Positions 33,790-45,498 are shown, counted from the stretch's first letter. The stretch is DNA of 64,000 nucleotides from Rhexocercosporidium sp. MPI-PUGE-AT-0058 (GCA_020746875.1 JAGTJL010000001.1:4898001-4962000); one strand, 5' to 3'. Program-made: numbers and translations. Notes: generated by a model not told the origin, from the letters alone.

Positions 33790-35418
33790 TCATGACAGGT
33801 TTTTGTACACACTCAAACACTTCTCCTCCAGCCATTTCGCAAATCTCACACTCGGTGCATCAACTAACCTCTCAACCTGCGCCGCTATCCCAAACACCAG
33901 CCCCGTAAAAGGGATATACCAAATCACACACGCTACCCAATAAAAGAACCCACCCTGATTTTGCACCAGCCCAAACAATCCCAAGATAAACCTCTGCATC
34001 ATGAACCCAAACAACATAACACAGAATTGATGCACCAAGTACAGCGAAAAGGCAATCTTGCCCAGATACTGACAGATGTTCGCCTCGAAGAAACTCTTGA
34101 ATGAAGGAAGTTGTGAAATGCAGAGCAAGAGCGTGACCCCGGATATCGACCACCAGAAACGAGAATGATCTTCCATGTTCAGGCTCATCGGGATGCTGGA
34201 CCGAAGGAATTCGTACCCGAACATTGGCAGAACATGAGCTTCGGGATAGGAGAGAGTCGGAAAGCCCGCAACGTAAAATGCGGCCATAAACAAAAATTTC
34301 CACACAACTCCGTATCGTGAGGGCTGGAAGAGTGGAATGATGCTGTTTTCTTCTTGTGCCAAGTTGAAATCGGCAAGCAACATCCCAGTCGAAAAGCAAA
34401 ATCCGTTCCAGGCCCCAAGGAACATGCAAAGTGCTGCAAACGTGGCGACTAAACACATCCTCGTCGCATTGCTGGGAACGCGCGCTAAAAGAAGGACCAA
34501 GAAATAGCAGATGAAGGAGCCGTAGAACTCGAGCGGAATGGTCCAAATCACAGGGTCGTACTTGGGGTGGATGACGAATCCTTGAATCGCGGTGTTGAAG
34601 TTGTAGAACGGATTCACCAAATAGTTGGTCTCCTTTATCCAGTCCAAGAATTGAGCGAGTGCGGTCGATTCCGCAACGAATGTAAAGTTGAGCGGAGGAG
34701 CGTAGCCGAATCGCGTGGCAATCATTTCGAAAAATGTGAGGAGGATGGGCGGGAGGTAGAGGCGGAAGCCACGCCGGAACATAGAAGAAGCTACGGATGG
34801 GTACACCAGCTGCCTCGAGCCTGCCCGTATCCAGCGGAGGGATTTGTACGTCAGGACATATCCGGACAGGACGAAGAAGACGCAGACAGACGTTCCTCCA
34901 GAGTCAAAAAACGTTCGTAGAGCAGGTAGCTGCAAGATATTGGTCTGGTCTGGTTCAGCGTGCCAAGCTGGAAATATGGTGTGCCAGCTGCTGATGGTGT
35001 GGAACATGTAGACTTCGAACGCAGCTATACCCCGAACACCATCTAGCCACGATGTCGGCCGTATCTTCAAGGAATCCGGGGCAGGATAACAAAGGAGCGT
35101 CTGGAGTATTCGCGATTCCTCTAAGTAGCCGAAGACCGAACGCGAGCGCTTGTTAATATGAGATGCCGATATAAGGCCTTCCTCATCTCGCATCATGGCT
35201 TCCAGGTCGAAAGATCCATCTCTGGAATACTGATCCAGGTCGATGCTTGGACGAGCATTGAAAAATGACGCTCTGTCATGATCCAAATCCATGCTTTTAG
35301 AAAATAGGAAGCGCTCCTTTGGCTCTCTCGACACCGATCGACTCCCCGGGGCAGACACTGATGAAAATATCACTCTATCCAACATCTGTCGCAATAACGA
35401 GGCGTGTGACACGAACAC
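33790..35418 (-). CDS. Acyltransferase-3 family membrane protein
   Basis: Single exon, 542 aa; several N-terminal Met are possible, and the Met at residue 43 may also be used. The acyltransferase-3 signature follows a 120-residue N-terminus: 'SWLDGVRGIAAFEVYMFHT', then 'SVCVFFVLSGYVLTYKSLRW' and 'FRRGFRLYLPPILLTFFEMI', then about ten membrane helices, with 'IWTIPLEFYGSFICYFLVLL' and 'IAFSLYLVHQFCVMLFGFMM' near the end. The family O-acetylates or otherwise acylates sugars, polyketides or membrane lipids. In ascomycetes many such genes are of unknown substrate. The gene is tail-to-tail with the MFS transporter (200-base gap), but this alone does not show a shared pathway. Confidence 0.9.
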   Translation of the reverse strand: MFVSHASLLRQMLDRVIFSSVSAPGSRSVSREPKERFLFSKSMDLDHDRASFFNARPSIDLDQYSRDGSFDLEAMMRDEEGLISASHINKRSRSVFGYLEESRILQTLLCYPAPDSLKIRPTSWLDGVRGIAAFEVYMFHTISSWHTIFPAWHAEPDQTNILQLPALRTFFDSGGTSVCVFFVLSGYVLTYKSLRWIRAGSRQLVYPSVASSMFRRGFRLYLPPILLTFFEMIATRFGYAPPLNFTFVAESTALAQFLDWIKETNYLVNPFYNFNTAIQGFVIHPKYDPVIWTIPLEFYGSFICYFLVLLLARVPSNATRMCLVATFAALCMFLGAWNGFCFSTGMLLADFNLAQEENSIIPLFQPSRYGVVWKFLFMAAFYVAGFPTLSYPEAHVLPMFGYEFLRSSIPMSLNMEDHSRFWWSISGVTLLLCISQLPSFKSFFEANICQYLGKIAFSLYLVHQFCVMLFGFMMQRFILGLFGLVQNQGGFFYWVACVIWYIPFTGLVFGIAAQVERLVDAPSVRFAKWLEEKCLSVYKNLS

Positions 35419-36768
35419 AGCAATAGCAGCATTAATATAAGTTGCGAAGAGCTAGATTGTTGAAGTATTAAAAAGACAGAAAGCTGAACCTCGAAACTTC
35501 AGGATACTTGATGCGAGGTGTGTTTCATGGTCACGTGGTGTTGTTTCACGTTTTTAGGTCGATCAGAGGTAAATCAGGGGAGATCGTCTGTGCAAAGGTT
35601 TGTGCGAAGCTTGCCGATGCGATGGAGCTCACTCTCGTGCATCTCATTCGTCCCCGCATCGCAAAGATCTTTTGCCCAAAGTCTTGACTACTCTGTGCAA
35701 AACCTGTGGTTCGGACCAGAAAATTAAGAATGTTGAGCAAGGTCAAAAGGACCCCAATAGCCACTCGCAACTCTTCAATGTTGGCGAGAGGGAAAGCAAA
35801 CTTTGATAAGAATCCATCAACGACAACTCTTCAATTCGTGGACCGTCAGAAAGGCCTCAGGGACCGAGTTCTAGGGTATCTCGACGAATAATTGAACACC
35901 ATTATCACGTGCTAACTGGTCCCAAAATAGAGAAAATAAACAAATCTGAGCCGTGGTTCTCATCCAAACGGAGGGATGAAAACGGTGGATCGGAGGGTGA
36001 TTGCTCCGAGACTATTTCTTTGAATCTCTTGTAACCACAACCCCAGCATTGATCAACGAGAACCATATAAGTTAGCTCGGAGCGAATTCGAACTTGGGAT
36101 GAAGTCCAAGGGTGCTCAGCATCCAGCCAAACAACAGCTTATCAGAAACAACTTTCCTCAACAGGCAACGAAATCAAAGCTCTCGAAGCACCTCTAAAGA
36201 AGTGTGGTTGACATGGTCCTAGCATGAAATGTTCTTGAACCAACCAGTATGTACCAGCATGTCTCAGCTTCGTCGCCGCTGGCTCGACAATTCGGGAGCA
36301 AGGAATCTTCAGGCTTCATTTAGAAATCAATTCAGACGTCTCCCAAACCGACAATTAAAAACTCTTCTGACTCTTTGGAGCTTCACGAAAATATTACTCA
36401 CGAGCCCAACTAAGGCGACCAACCGAGAACTTTTCACCACGCGACGCGTTCTGTGCCTCATGCATACAGCAACGTCCATGTCATCGCGAAGGCAGCAGAC
36501 CAGCGATTTATAAACAATAAGAAGATCAAAACGTTTTCATACACAAAGAAACAAACAAACAAACAGGCAGATACAGGCACCAGCAGCCACATTTACGATG
36601 TCTAGGCTGCGAGATTGCATCTCGACCGTTCGTTCTTCAATAGTGCAGGCCTATTTTTAGGCGAGCCCCTTTCTTTTTTCGTTGCCACTGGTGCCAAGCT
36701 CTTCGTTTAAGATCAACTCCGCCGCAACTCATTTCCTACTTCAACTTCATATTCCTTCTCTGATTATA
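35419..36768. other. Intergenic region
   Basis: About 1.35 kb between divergent genes with no supported ORF. An A/C-rich (AAAC)n-like tract lies at about 36541-36565, probably in the leader of the next gene. Confidence 0.45.
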
Positions 36769-38927
36769 ATGAGTGTAATTGGACTTTTGAAGTCGAGCTT
36801 TTATTGGGGATTTGTCATCGCCGTTGGACTCTTCTCAATCTTCTTTGTCATTGGAATGGCGGTACAATGGAGAGAAGGATTGCGTGGGCCACGGCTGCGG
36901 GGTGCTGGGAGAGAGGACGCCGAGGAGAAAATTCGTAATATTTGTGATGTTTCTATTTTCTGAAAGAGTGTTGACAAAATCTTAGCTGCGGGCCCGGCGT
37001 ATGAAATTCCAACCCTCAACATTTTCCTCGCCGCCGCGACATCAGGAATCATGCCTGGTGGCATCCGGACGGAGCTTCCCCTGTTCCCTCACTCGGAAAT
37101 GGCCATCTTAACGCAGAAGTATGAGGAATGGGCACCTGAGCCATTCAACAAGCTACCTGGTCCACAGGGAATATTTGGCCCTTCAACAAGTGTCTCCCCA
37201 GCGCCACTCATTCGTTGGATGCATACACTTAGTGGTATGGACGACCTCCTTGCCACGGCTTTCGGCAGTCGCACCCTTCCCACAACTGTTGAACGAAGCC
37301 TCAAGCTTGTGAAGACGAAGGTCTGTTATCTCTCAAGTACCATTCAGTGCAAATTGTTGATAGCTTAGGTTTGGCATGGGATTGTCCCTGTTACCGATGC
37401 AAGATGGAAAGCAAAAGGACTCGACGCAATTGACAACATCGAAGAAGCGCTTGCCATCATCTCACAGGTGGTAGATGTATTCAAGCACCTTGCCAAACCT
37501 GAAGTTCAAGGCGACCTCCGTAACATCAACAACAGGCTTTGGGCCGAAATCGATGTCTTTCAGGACGCATGCAATGCTGTCAGGACCACGAAAGGCGAAC
37601 GAGCCCCAGTATGGAACCTGACAAAGCTGTGGGAGGCTTTCAATGAGTAAGTAGCAGAATCTATCTCTGTGCAAAATTTCACTGATAACGAAGGCATCAT
37701 TATAAATTCATGGAGCAACAAGCCCGTTCATGGGCTTTCACACATCTCAAAACCCTGCATAACATTTGGAAGCAAAAGTTCCTCGCCACATTCCAGTCAG
37801 GGCGAGAGTTAAATTCCACGCAAACCACTGTCAGAATCGACCACTTCGACATGATGATCATGCGCAAGATTCAAGAACTGCAATTCGAAGCCGATCTCTA
37901 CATACGTCCCCGCACAGACGGTTTTATCACAGCAAGTAGAGAGATCAACCCGGCTTTATCCAATATAGATGCGCCGAAAGAACAGCTCAATAATGTCTAT
38001 CGCAACATTGAAGTCAACAGAATATCGGCTATGAAATCCGCCTTTCAAATGACTGCAAATGCGAGGACGCAGCATAGACATCGTGAGGCGCCTGTTCCGG
38101 CATTCTTGGAAGAGCCTAGCTTGAATACAGATCGCGAGTTCGCGCACAAAGAATTACAGCCTGAGATCGAAACGCCACCTAGTATGCAGATGGAGCGGTG
38201 GGTCAGGATGCAGATGGATGAGAAGGTTGAGAGGTTTGGGTTTGTGATTTACAGACTGGCTTATGATGGGAGCGATGCCGAGTGGAAGGCCTTCTTACGG
38301 AAACTAGAGGCTGGAATTGAGAGTGGTCTGGAGGGACTCGTGGGTGTAGATGGGATCAAGTCAAAAATGACGCTGCACTGGATCGATGGCAGAGAAGAGA
38401 ATATCTCAGAAGGCGACGTCGATGCTGCGAGAAAGTAGGTCATCCAAATCTGCATCTGGGAAGCGAAAACTGACAACATCAGGGACTTCAAAGCTATCTC
38501 CAACCTCTCCAGCTTCCCTGGAGGTCTGGCCAAGACTACATTCCTCGCAATAACCCCACACTCGCTTCTCTCGTTCTCCGACGCTCGGGAAGGAGATCGC
38601 AAAGGCGACTACAGAGGGTTCCTTGCCGCCATAGACCCGGAATTCGACCCCTCGAAAGAAGACAAGAAGAACGATCCTAAAGGCTACGACGGCTCATTCA
38701 AGATCATCGACCAGCTAGTCTGGACGGATTTGTTTGCTATTTTTGTGACTTGTAGCGGGCAGACGATGCATGATTACTGGATATTGGCGGCACAACATCC
38801 TTGGGGTGTATACGTTGGTCCCACAACCGGTGTGAGGAGGCGGCAATGGAGGGAGATGAATGGTGGACTAGGATTCCTACTTGAGGCGAGTAAGAAAATT
38901 GTGGATGAAAGGTCGGGTAGCACTTGA
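36769..38927 (+). CDS. Membrane-anchored protein of unknown function (654 aa)
   Basis: Five exons: 36769-36934, 36986-37320, 37369-37646, 37694-38434, 38483-38927. Phases are consistent throughout. The only membrane segment is near the N-terminus ('YWGFVIAVGLFSIFFVIGMA', residues about 13-32). The rest appears globular, mainly helical, with conserved-looking blocks 'TLNIFLAAATSGIMPGGIRT', 'NNRLWAEIDVFQDACNAVRT' and 'FVTCSGQTMHDYWILAAQHP'. Five in-phase exons and an uninterrupted reading frame argue for a real, selected gene. No enzyme motif is recognised. Its topology suggests a single-pass anchor with a large soluble domain. Confidence 0.75.
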
Positions 38928-39979
38928 GATTCCTGGTCTGGAGATTGTGAGGATGATTGAAAAAACTATTAATATATTATGACTCGGTCAAGCTTTCTGG
39001 AAGCAAAGCCACTGAACACAACATTCACGCCACATGAGTGTATTTCATTTCAACTTCCTACTTTATAGAGGTGAGAGATGACATGTTCATGTCGCAACAC
39101 ATGCAGCTGAGTTACTATGCGAAGTGTGGCATCATACTGTATCAAAGTCAACGACATCTCTTCTTCTCCAGGACAAGTGATGTCTTCACGTATTAATAAA
39201 TTGTAACAGAAGCCCTAAATGGGCAAAATGTTCCACATTAAACATGCATCGAAGTGATTGGAATACTCGGCAAAGGCGGCAGCTTTCAAACAGGGGCTTG
39301 TTGACGACGCGAGATATAGACTTGCGAAATTGTTTACCCAAGAGCGAATTAAAATGACTGGCAAGATCTCAGCTGTAAAAAAAACGTCGAGATTTTCCAA
39401 TATCTCGAAATTCACTAGTGACTTTTAGGGCAAGTATCCCTTTCCTGATCTCATACTCGCCCATCTCGAGGATGATGGCGAAGAGTCTCGAAAACACTTC
39501 ACGCCAATGTTGTGCTCCTGCTCCCGAAACCATCACCGTCAGCCTCGCAGACACGATCTCGCATCTCGCGTGTGGATGGCTGAAAAGATCTGTTCATCAT
39601 GTTGTGGCGCCACCGAACGATCAGTGAGCTCATGATCGTACGGGCTTGTTGTACTTTGCGACATAATGATACGATTGTAACCCTGTTCTTGCCTCACTCG
39701 TGTTAGAGAAAGATCGAGTGAAGCCGAGATTCGTTAACCCTATTTCGATGGAAGATTGGGTGAAAGCCAAACAGACCCCGCAGTTGAATCCAGAATTGTG
39801 AGCAAGAAGCATGAAGAATCTGTAGATAGGACTTTGTAAATATTAGGGGGTTGAGAGATGGCAAGTACAAGTGAAGAACTAAGTGAATATATATGAATAT
39901 GTGCCTGTTTAGACATAGTCTCCTCAGCCATAATGACGTGCCCTTCTCCAACTGAGTCTCAGTCTCCACTCCATCTTTC
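38928..39979. other. Intergenic region between convergent genes
   Basis: About 1.05 kb with no supported gene; AT-rich on average, with short featureless frames. Confidence 0.45.
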
Positions 39980-41176
39980 TCATAGACTCAACAATGTCTC
40001 TACTAACCCTCCAGGCGTCCCAAAGAAATCAAACATAACAATGCCAACCCTCTTTCCCTTCATCCCCCTCAGGAATGGCACCAATCTCTGATTAACCCCT
40101 CCGAGCGGCGTACTCTCCGTCCCATTTCCCGTCGCCATAATCCTTGGCGACACAGTCGGCACACCAGCATTGAACTCGGCACTCGCAAACGTCCAGAATA
40201 GACTATCTTGTTCGCTTGTAGCAGCTTTACTCAGATGTGCAATCGTAGCATTGTACTTCATCTCGATGCTCAACGCAGCGCCGGATCCAGGCGGCGTAGC
40301 TGGTTCGTAGAAATCCTCGATATATGCAGTCAAGTTCTTGGATGTGTTATACACGAGTGCAAGATCAGGAGAGTTATCCTGCCATTGCGATGCTGGGAAA
40401 GGAACGCCTTGTATGGCCTCAGAATAAGACGCCGGAAGCGCATCCAAACCGAACCGTCTCAAAAGTGTGATCTTTCCCCTCGCCTCCCCCAAAGTTGCAA
40501 ACTCATTCTTCTTCTGCACGAAATACTTCTTCGCAGCCTTGGTAGTCAAGACATCGAAAATAGCCATTTGAACAGCCGCGTCATTTCGCGCATATCTTGT
40601 CGTCGACCCCTCATAATTCAACGACATCAAAACAGCTTCGCTAGGATGCTCATCTAACCACCTATAAAACCCGAACAGCACATCCTCCACCGTCGCCGTC
40701 TCCGACTGTAGAGCCTGCCCGTGCCAAAACACCAAACTGGAATTCAACACGTCGAACGCGAAGCGCAAATCGAAGACCCGGATCCCCGCGTCGAGCATAG
40801 CGATTATGGGCTCTTGTTGGCAACGGAACACGGAGGGTGGTAGCACGGGCCGGCCGCCCAGCTCGGTAATTCCAGAGAGTGCTTTCTGAGTCTCCAGACT
40901 GTAGTTCCAGGTTTGGGTGTCGTGCGTTCCAGGGAGGTTCATGTGTACGAGCTTTGTGCTGTCTGGGTAGGCTTTCATCCATGTTGCGGTTTTTGAGGTT
41001 GTTTTGGTATAGGGTCCGAAGATGGGAGAGGCGTCTTGGAGGACTTTTTGGAGTGCGAATTGATTCAGTGCGTTTGAGGAGGTAGATACATCGCGAGCAA
41101 AATAGGGGGTCGGTGAGGTTGAGGTTGGAAACACATGGTTTGCCAGGAGCAGAATGGCGGGGTAATTGAGCCACAT
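39980..41176 (-). CDS. Secreted PI-PLC-like phosphodiesterase
   Basis: Single exon, 398 aa, with an N-terminal signal-like segment (LNYPAILLLANHVFPTSTS). The PLC-like phosphodiesterase (PI-PLC X) features include the first catalytic His in 'VHMNLPGTHDTQTWNYS', the barrel segment 'AMLDAGIRVFDLRFAFD' and the second His in 'SLVFWHGQALQ', then 'WLDEHPSEAVLMSLNYE'. Four to six Asn-X-Ser/Thr sites suggest secretion. Bacterial-type PI-PLCs cleave phosphatidylinositol or GPI anchors without Ca2+. Which substrate this one uses is not known. Residues for metal binding typical of eukaryotic PLCs are not obvious. Confidence 0.85.
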   Translation of the reverse strand: MWLNYPAILLLANHVFPTSTSPTPYFARDVSTSSNALNQFALQKVLQDASPIFGPYTKTTSKTATWMKAYPDSTKLVHMNLPGTHDTQTWNYSLETQKALSGITELGGRPVLPPSVFRCQQEPIIAMLDAGIRVFDLRFAFDVLNSSLVFWHGQALQSETATVEDVLFGFYRWLDEHPSEAVLMSLNYEGSTTRYARNDAAVQMAIFDVLTTKAAKKYFVQKKNEFATLGEARGKITLLRRFGLDALPASYSEAIQGVPFPASQWQDNSPDLALVYNTSKNLTAYIEDFYEPATPPGSGAALSIEMKYNATIAHLSKAATSEQDSLFWTFASAEFNAGVPTVSPRIMATGNGTESTPLGGVNQRLVPFLRGMKGKRVGIVMFDFFGTPGGLVETLLSL

Positions 41177-41763
41177 AATAATTGAAGAAGTGTCAGATAC
41201 GGGCGTGATGAAAGAGTGATGAGAGAGTGAAGAAGGGGAAAGGTATTATAGGTACCTTAACTTTATACAATTATTGTTGTAAAGAGCTACCATGCACCTA
41301 CCCACTGTTCTTTTACACGTGGGACGGAAACATATCCAACTCGCTGATCTGCAGCATCCCACTAGTCCCTAGTTGAATTGTCCAGCGAAGTTTTGAGACA
41401 TTAATGCTTCTAGGTAGATTCTACATCGTAAGGCGTGTCTTTTGGAATCCATGTGTCTACTTTGGTAATTGACAGCTCGGACGTCCAAAAGTAAGCTTTC
41501 TACTTAAGTTAATAATAATTATTAAAACACTCGAATATAAAAGAACAGCTATTGTATCACCGGCAGCGCAGAACAACTAAACCGGGAGGGGACCACAGAT
41601 ATGCATTTGGTTGGTCTGACCAAATAAAGAACCCAAACAAGAATTTATGACCAAATTTATTGTGTCCCATGGGTATAGAGATACATTATAATGGGAAACT
41701 AAGTTACCAGAAGCAAAGAGTGGATGCGGCGGAAAAGGGCAATGTCGATCCAGCGTCGCATCA
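41177..41763. other. Intergenic region
   Basis: Promoter of the PI-PLC-like gene and 3' flank of the next minus-strand gene. No gene is supported. A local AT-rich run lies at about 41500-41560. Confidence 0.4.
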
Positions 41764-42201
41764 TCACTTGATTATCACAATCCCATCAACGCCCTCACCA
41801 TATCTCCATGCCACCTTTTCTTCCCTCTCCATTTCGAAGTCCGCAACCAAGATATCCTTTTCTGAAAAAGAGACGATTCCAACCCTTTTTCAATCACACC
41901 TAACCTCACGCTCTACGATTAAAGCGTGCACCATGTCGAGGAAGACAGCACTTCCTGGAACGTGTCGGGATGGGGCGAAAGACAGAGAGAGGGGTGCTTT
42001 GAGCTTGATATATGCACCCTCTTTCAATCTACCAAACTCAACTCCCCCAGAAGCGGGCGCCACGCATTCAATACACTCTGCAGCAATCTCCTTCTTCAGC
42101 CGCTTGAACGCGACCTTCGCATCAAAAGCGGCCCACTCCACGAGGTGCTCGATATTTGTCGAGGATTCGCACGCTTGAATTTTCAGCGTTGTCACCGGCA
42201 T
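41764..42201 (-). CDS. Small hypothetical protein
   Basis: Two exons, 42201-41910 and 41861-41764 (129 aa). The intron starts GTGAGG and ends TTTTTCAG, and the phase fits. The protein begins 'MPVTTLKIQACESSTNIEHL', contains 'VEFGRLKEGAYIKLKAPLSL' and ends 'EEKVAWRYGEGVDGIVIIK'. The second exon only makes sense in this spliced frame, which supports the gene over the overlapping plus-strand ORF. An upstream in-frame Met at 42300 could extend it by 33 residues. No family is recognised; it looks soluble. Confidence 0.5.
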
Positions 42202-42831
42202 GCTTGGGATCGTTGCAAAAGCGATACGGCTCGAAAGCATACACTTCCCAGAAAAGTCCTTGCATGAAATAACTCTTCCATATACCGGCGTGATAAGCAT
42301 CCATCGTGTAAGAAGCTATGGAGCGAGCCAGGCCGGCGAGGGTGGGAAATTTGTTCTCTTCCCTTGTCAGAGAGCGGCATGTGTATTTATGGGCCCCCTC
42401 TCACTCGCTTACTCTAGACAATAATTGGAGACCTCTGGCATAAGAACAGGCAAATGTCTTTCCAATTGATGCCATTCGATGGATACTCAAAGAGGAGTGC
42501 CACCCCTGCTTTTGCGGCTGTCTGAATACTGGTTTGCTGAGTGGCCTGCAGTTGCCGAGATATAGGAGTTCTAAATTAGAATCGGCCATAGGTTTTTGTT
42601 TCCTTGAGCAGAGAGCGGTGTTAGCTTCTCAGTTGTCAGTTACCGGTACTTCAGCACGACTGAGATCATTCAAGCTGCTTTGAAGTCCCCACAATTACAA
42701 TACATTGAGAGCTCCTCGCTGTCATAGAATTTGAAGGTTGACCATCAAGACTAAAAAGGCATGCTTTCACACAGAAATGTCCTAGTCCAAGAACAGCCCA
42801 CAAGCCCAAGCTAGGATCCTACAGTAGGAAC
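42202..42831. other. Intergenic region
   Basis: Between two minus-strand genes. No gene is supported. Confidence 0.4.
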
Positions 42832-43416
42832 CTATTGCTCGTAACCCAGAGTCTTCATCAAATTCTCCGTACTGGTAACATGAGCATACGACTTCAGCAT
42901 CCCCATAGCAGCACGATGCGTCTCCTCAGCATCCCTCTGCTGCCCGGTAATCCAGTCCGCCATCCCATAACTCGCACAAGCATCAGCCACAACAACAATG
43001 CGATACCCCAGATCTGCTCCGTGTCTCGTAGTGCTGTTGATACACTCCGAGCCATCCATTCCAACCACAATAATCCTCCTATCTCCATAGCTCTCAATCG
43101 CATCGGGAAGTTCCGTAGCTACAAATGGGCTTCCCACATTCTTGATGAAGGTCCGCTCGCCTTCTTCGGGTGCAGCAGAAGAGTGCGGTGCGTATGTCTC
43201 GGGAAACTTCGATGATATAGGATTGTCTGGCTCAGTTGAATCGTGGTGTACGTGCAAAATTGGCCAGGACTTGGACCGCCAGACCTGGAGAAGATGAGCT
43301 ACGTTTTCGGTGAACTTTGGGGTGGATCTTGGTCCCCAGGATGCTGGGCCTTCGACGAGTCCATGCTGAATATCGATCAACAGTAAGATGGGGGGCTCGC
43401 TTGTTTTTGTTGACAT
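42832..43416 (-). CDS. Isochorismatase-like cysteine hydrolase
   Basis: Single exon, 194 aa, the usual family length. The catalytic triad is visible: Asp in 'LLLIDIQHGL' (about residue 15), Lys in 'RTFIKNVGSPF' and Cys in 'VVGMDGSECINSTTRHGADL'. The fold-typical strand motif 'YRIVVVADACASYG' follows. No secretion signal is present. Members hydrolyse isochorismate, nicotinamide, or other amides and vinyl ethers. Some plant-pathogen versions are secreted effectors that lower salicylate, but nothing here indicates export, so a metabolic role is the default. Confidence 0.88.
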   Translation of the reverse strand: MSTKTSEPPILLLIDIQHGLVEGPASWGPRSTPKFTENVAHLLQVWRSKSWPILHVHHDSTEPDNPISSKFPETYAPHSSAAPEEGERTFIKNVGSPFVATELPDAIESYGDRRIIVVGMDGSECINSTTRHGADLGYRIVVVADACASYGMADWITGQQRDAEETHRAAMGMLKSYAHVTSTENLMKTLGYEQ

Positions 43417-44017
43417 TGTGGATTCTTTCGATGAAAATCTAATGAAGACCTGATGAATTAAATGCGATGAAGCGGAGAAGAAAGGTGTTCAACCTAGAAG
43501 TGGAGAAAGTTGCAGTTTCACGTGCATCGCGGGGTATTTTGACGACCGTCTTATTCGAATCTCATTCCAGCGCATCGACGCTGAATATCCAAATCGAACG
43601 AATCATTCCGCCGCCTCTTATCCCTAATTTCGTTCCTTCCATAGAATTGGGGCCTTATCATATATCGGTCAGCAACCCATAATTGGCCGTTCATCCGTCT
43701 CTATCCCTTCTTCACCACTCGTTCTCGGATAAAAGACATCGGGGAAATGCACATCATTGGTGGATAGATCCCAGCATCGAAATGCATATCTTCCTTGCAT
43801 ACATTACAGCTCACCGGGGACAGTTCTGACCTGTCAAATCGCATCGGTTCGTAATTTTGACGGGTACGATGAGGGATCATCCCCCTGGCTTAAATTAATA
43901 GCCGCTCAGTGTTTGGGTAGCGCAGTATCATCAAATGTGGGGGAAGTATCGAATCCCACATATATTTTCTTGAAGGCCGCCGCCTCGGAGCCATTGTCAA
44001 AAACATTAAACTCAGGA
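43417..44017. other. Intergenic region
   Basis: Divergent spacer between the isochorismatase-like gene and the methyltransferase gene. Part may be 5' leader of the latter. Confidence 0.45.
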
Positions 44018-45498
44018 ATGGCTTCTACCAGCAAACAAACGCTGTCTCCGGACGTGGATATGAGTCTCATCGAAGACCTGGTTGCGAACGTAGCTGATTC
44101 TTCAGACGCATTCACGAGATTAGCAGAGAGCAACAAATTAGCTGCAAGTTCTTGCTGGACTGCAAAATGCTCATACCATCTGACAAACCTTCTAGGTAGA
44201 CTCTAGACGTGATGGAGAACGCGTCGAGGTTGATGCGTAGGTCATTTTGTCCCTGGAGGAATTCTCTTCTGCTAATCAACTCGGACAGATTTGAAACTGC
44301 CTCGATTTCATCTAGCCTCTTCGAGCACATCGAGGAGAATGGGCGTACATACCACAAGTACAAGGAAGGAAGTGAGCAACATACATCTCCGCGTCATCAA
44401 GGCCATTACTGATGCTCTCAGAATATACACTTCCAAATGATGAGGTAAGTCATGTGAACCAAAATCAGCTGACTCAATCCGTGTGCTCATCATCTACAGT
44501 TCGAGCAAAACAGGCTTGGTATGTAACAGACCCTACGAGCAAGACCATTCCAAGTCACTAAAAGTTGCCAGACTTGCAACATGAATTATGCAAGATGTCG
44601 TTACATGGCAAGCTACACCTGGCCCCTCTCAAGCCAGAAAATCTGAAATATGCGCTCGACTTTGGGACTGGTACAGGAATTTGGGCTATCGAGCTTGGTT
44701 TGTTGTCTTTTTAACCTTTAGGACGAACACTGACGTTCATAGCGGAGACATATCCCGACTGTAAAGTCATTGGCAGCGATCTCTCACCCATCCAACCTGA
44801 ATTGTTTGTTCAATCGACTTCCCTTGCCAGGCTTAACTTCTAATCCAGATTCCAGTATACCTTCAAACTGCTCGTTCGAGATCGATGACATGGACGACGA
44901 ATGGATCTACTCCCAGCCCTTCTCCTATATCCATGGACGCCTCATGGTATTTTGCTTAACGAACGCTATGTCCATTTTCCAAAAAGCTTTCGATGCTCTA
45001 GAACCAGGCGGCTGGTTCGAAATGCAAGATACTTGTGCCCCACTCGGATCCATTGATGGCACATTGGAAGGGACGCCACTCCTCGAAACATACAATCTTA
45101 TCGCAAAGACATTCCTAGAGAAGCGGGGTATTGATGTCACAGTCGCGAGTCGCTACAAGACCATGATGGAAGAAACCGGATTTGTGGACGTCAAGGAGGT
45201 GAAGATTGAATGGCCAATCGGAACGTGGGCGAAAAGCTCTTATCACAAACGGATTGGAGCTTGGTATCAGAGAGATTTGAAGATGGCTACTGAGGGGATT
45301 ATGATGGGCCTGTTCACGAGAATGCTGGGTTGGAAGAAGGAGCAGGTTGATGAGCTGCTCGTAAAAGTTCTTGCGGACATGGATGATAAAAACATCCATT
45401 CGTACCAGCCGTTGTAAGTTTCCCTCAGGCTACGCAAGAGTTGGCTGACACAGGATAGCTATGTTGTATATGGCCGAAAACCCGAGGAAGCACTTTAG
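44018..45498 (+). CDS. LaeA-like SAM-dependent methyltransferase
   Basis: Nine exons: 44018-44143, 44196-44236, 44289-44371, 44422-44444, 44500-44518, 44572-44697, 44743-44803, 44856-45413, 45459-45498 (358 aa). Exons 4 and 5 are only 23 and 19 nt. Intron 1 appears to begin GCAAGT. Spliced, it gives the family landmarks: 'ENGRTYHKYKEGKYTLPNDE', 'LDFGTGTGIWAIELAETYPD' (motif I), 'VIGSDLSPIQPEFIPSNCSF', 'EIDDMDDEWIYSQPFSYIHG', 'LEPGGWFEMQD' and the end 'YVVYGRKPEEAL'. LaeA homologues are nuclear regulators of secondary metabolism and development; many paralogues in each genome have unrelated or unknown targets, and this is probably such a paralogue. Confidence 0.88.

Noticed and set aside
33872..34546. 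224-aa minus-strand ORF in another frame of the acyltransferase gene
   Set aside because: Out-of-frame shadow of a clear acyltransferase-3 coding sequence.
41660..42178. 172-aa plus-strand ORF
   Set aside because: It overlaps the minus-strand two-exon gene, which has a good intron and a coherent second exon. The plus frame is Ser/Thr-rich without features.
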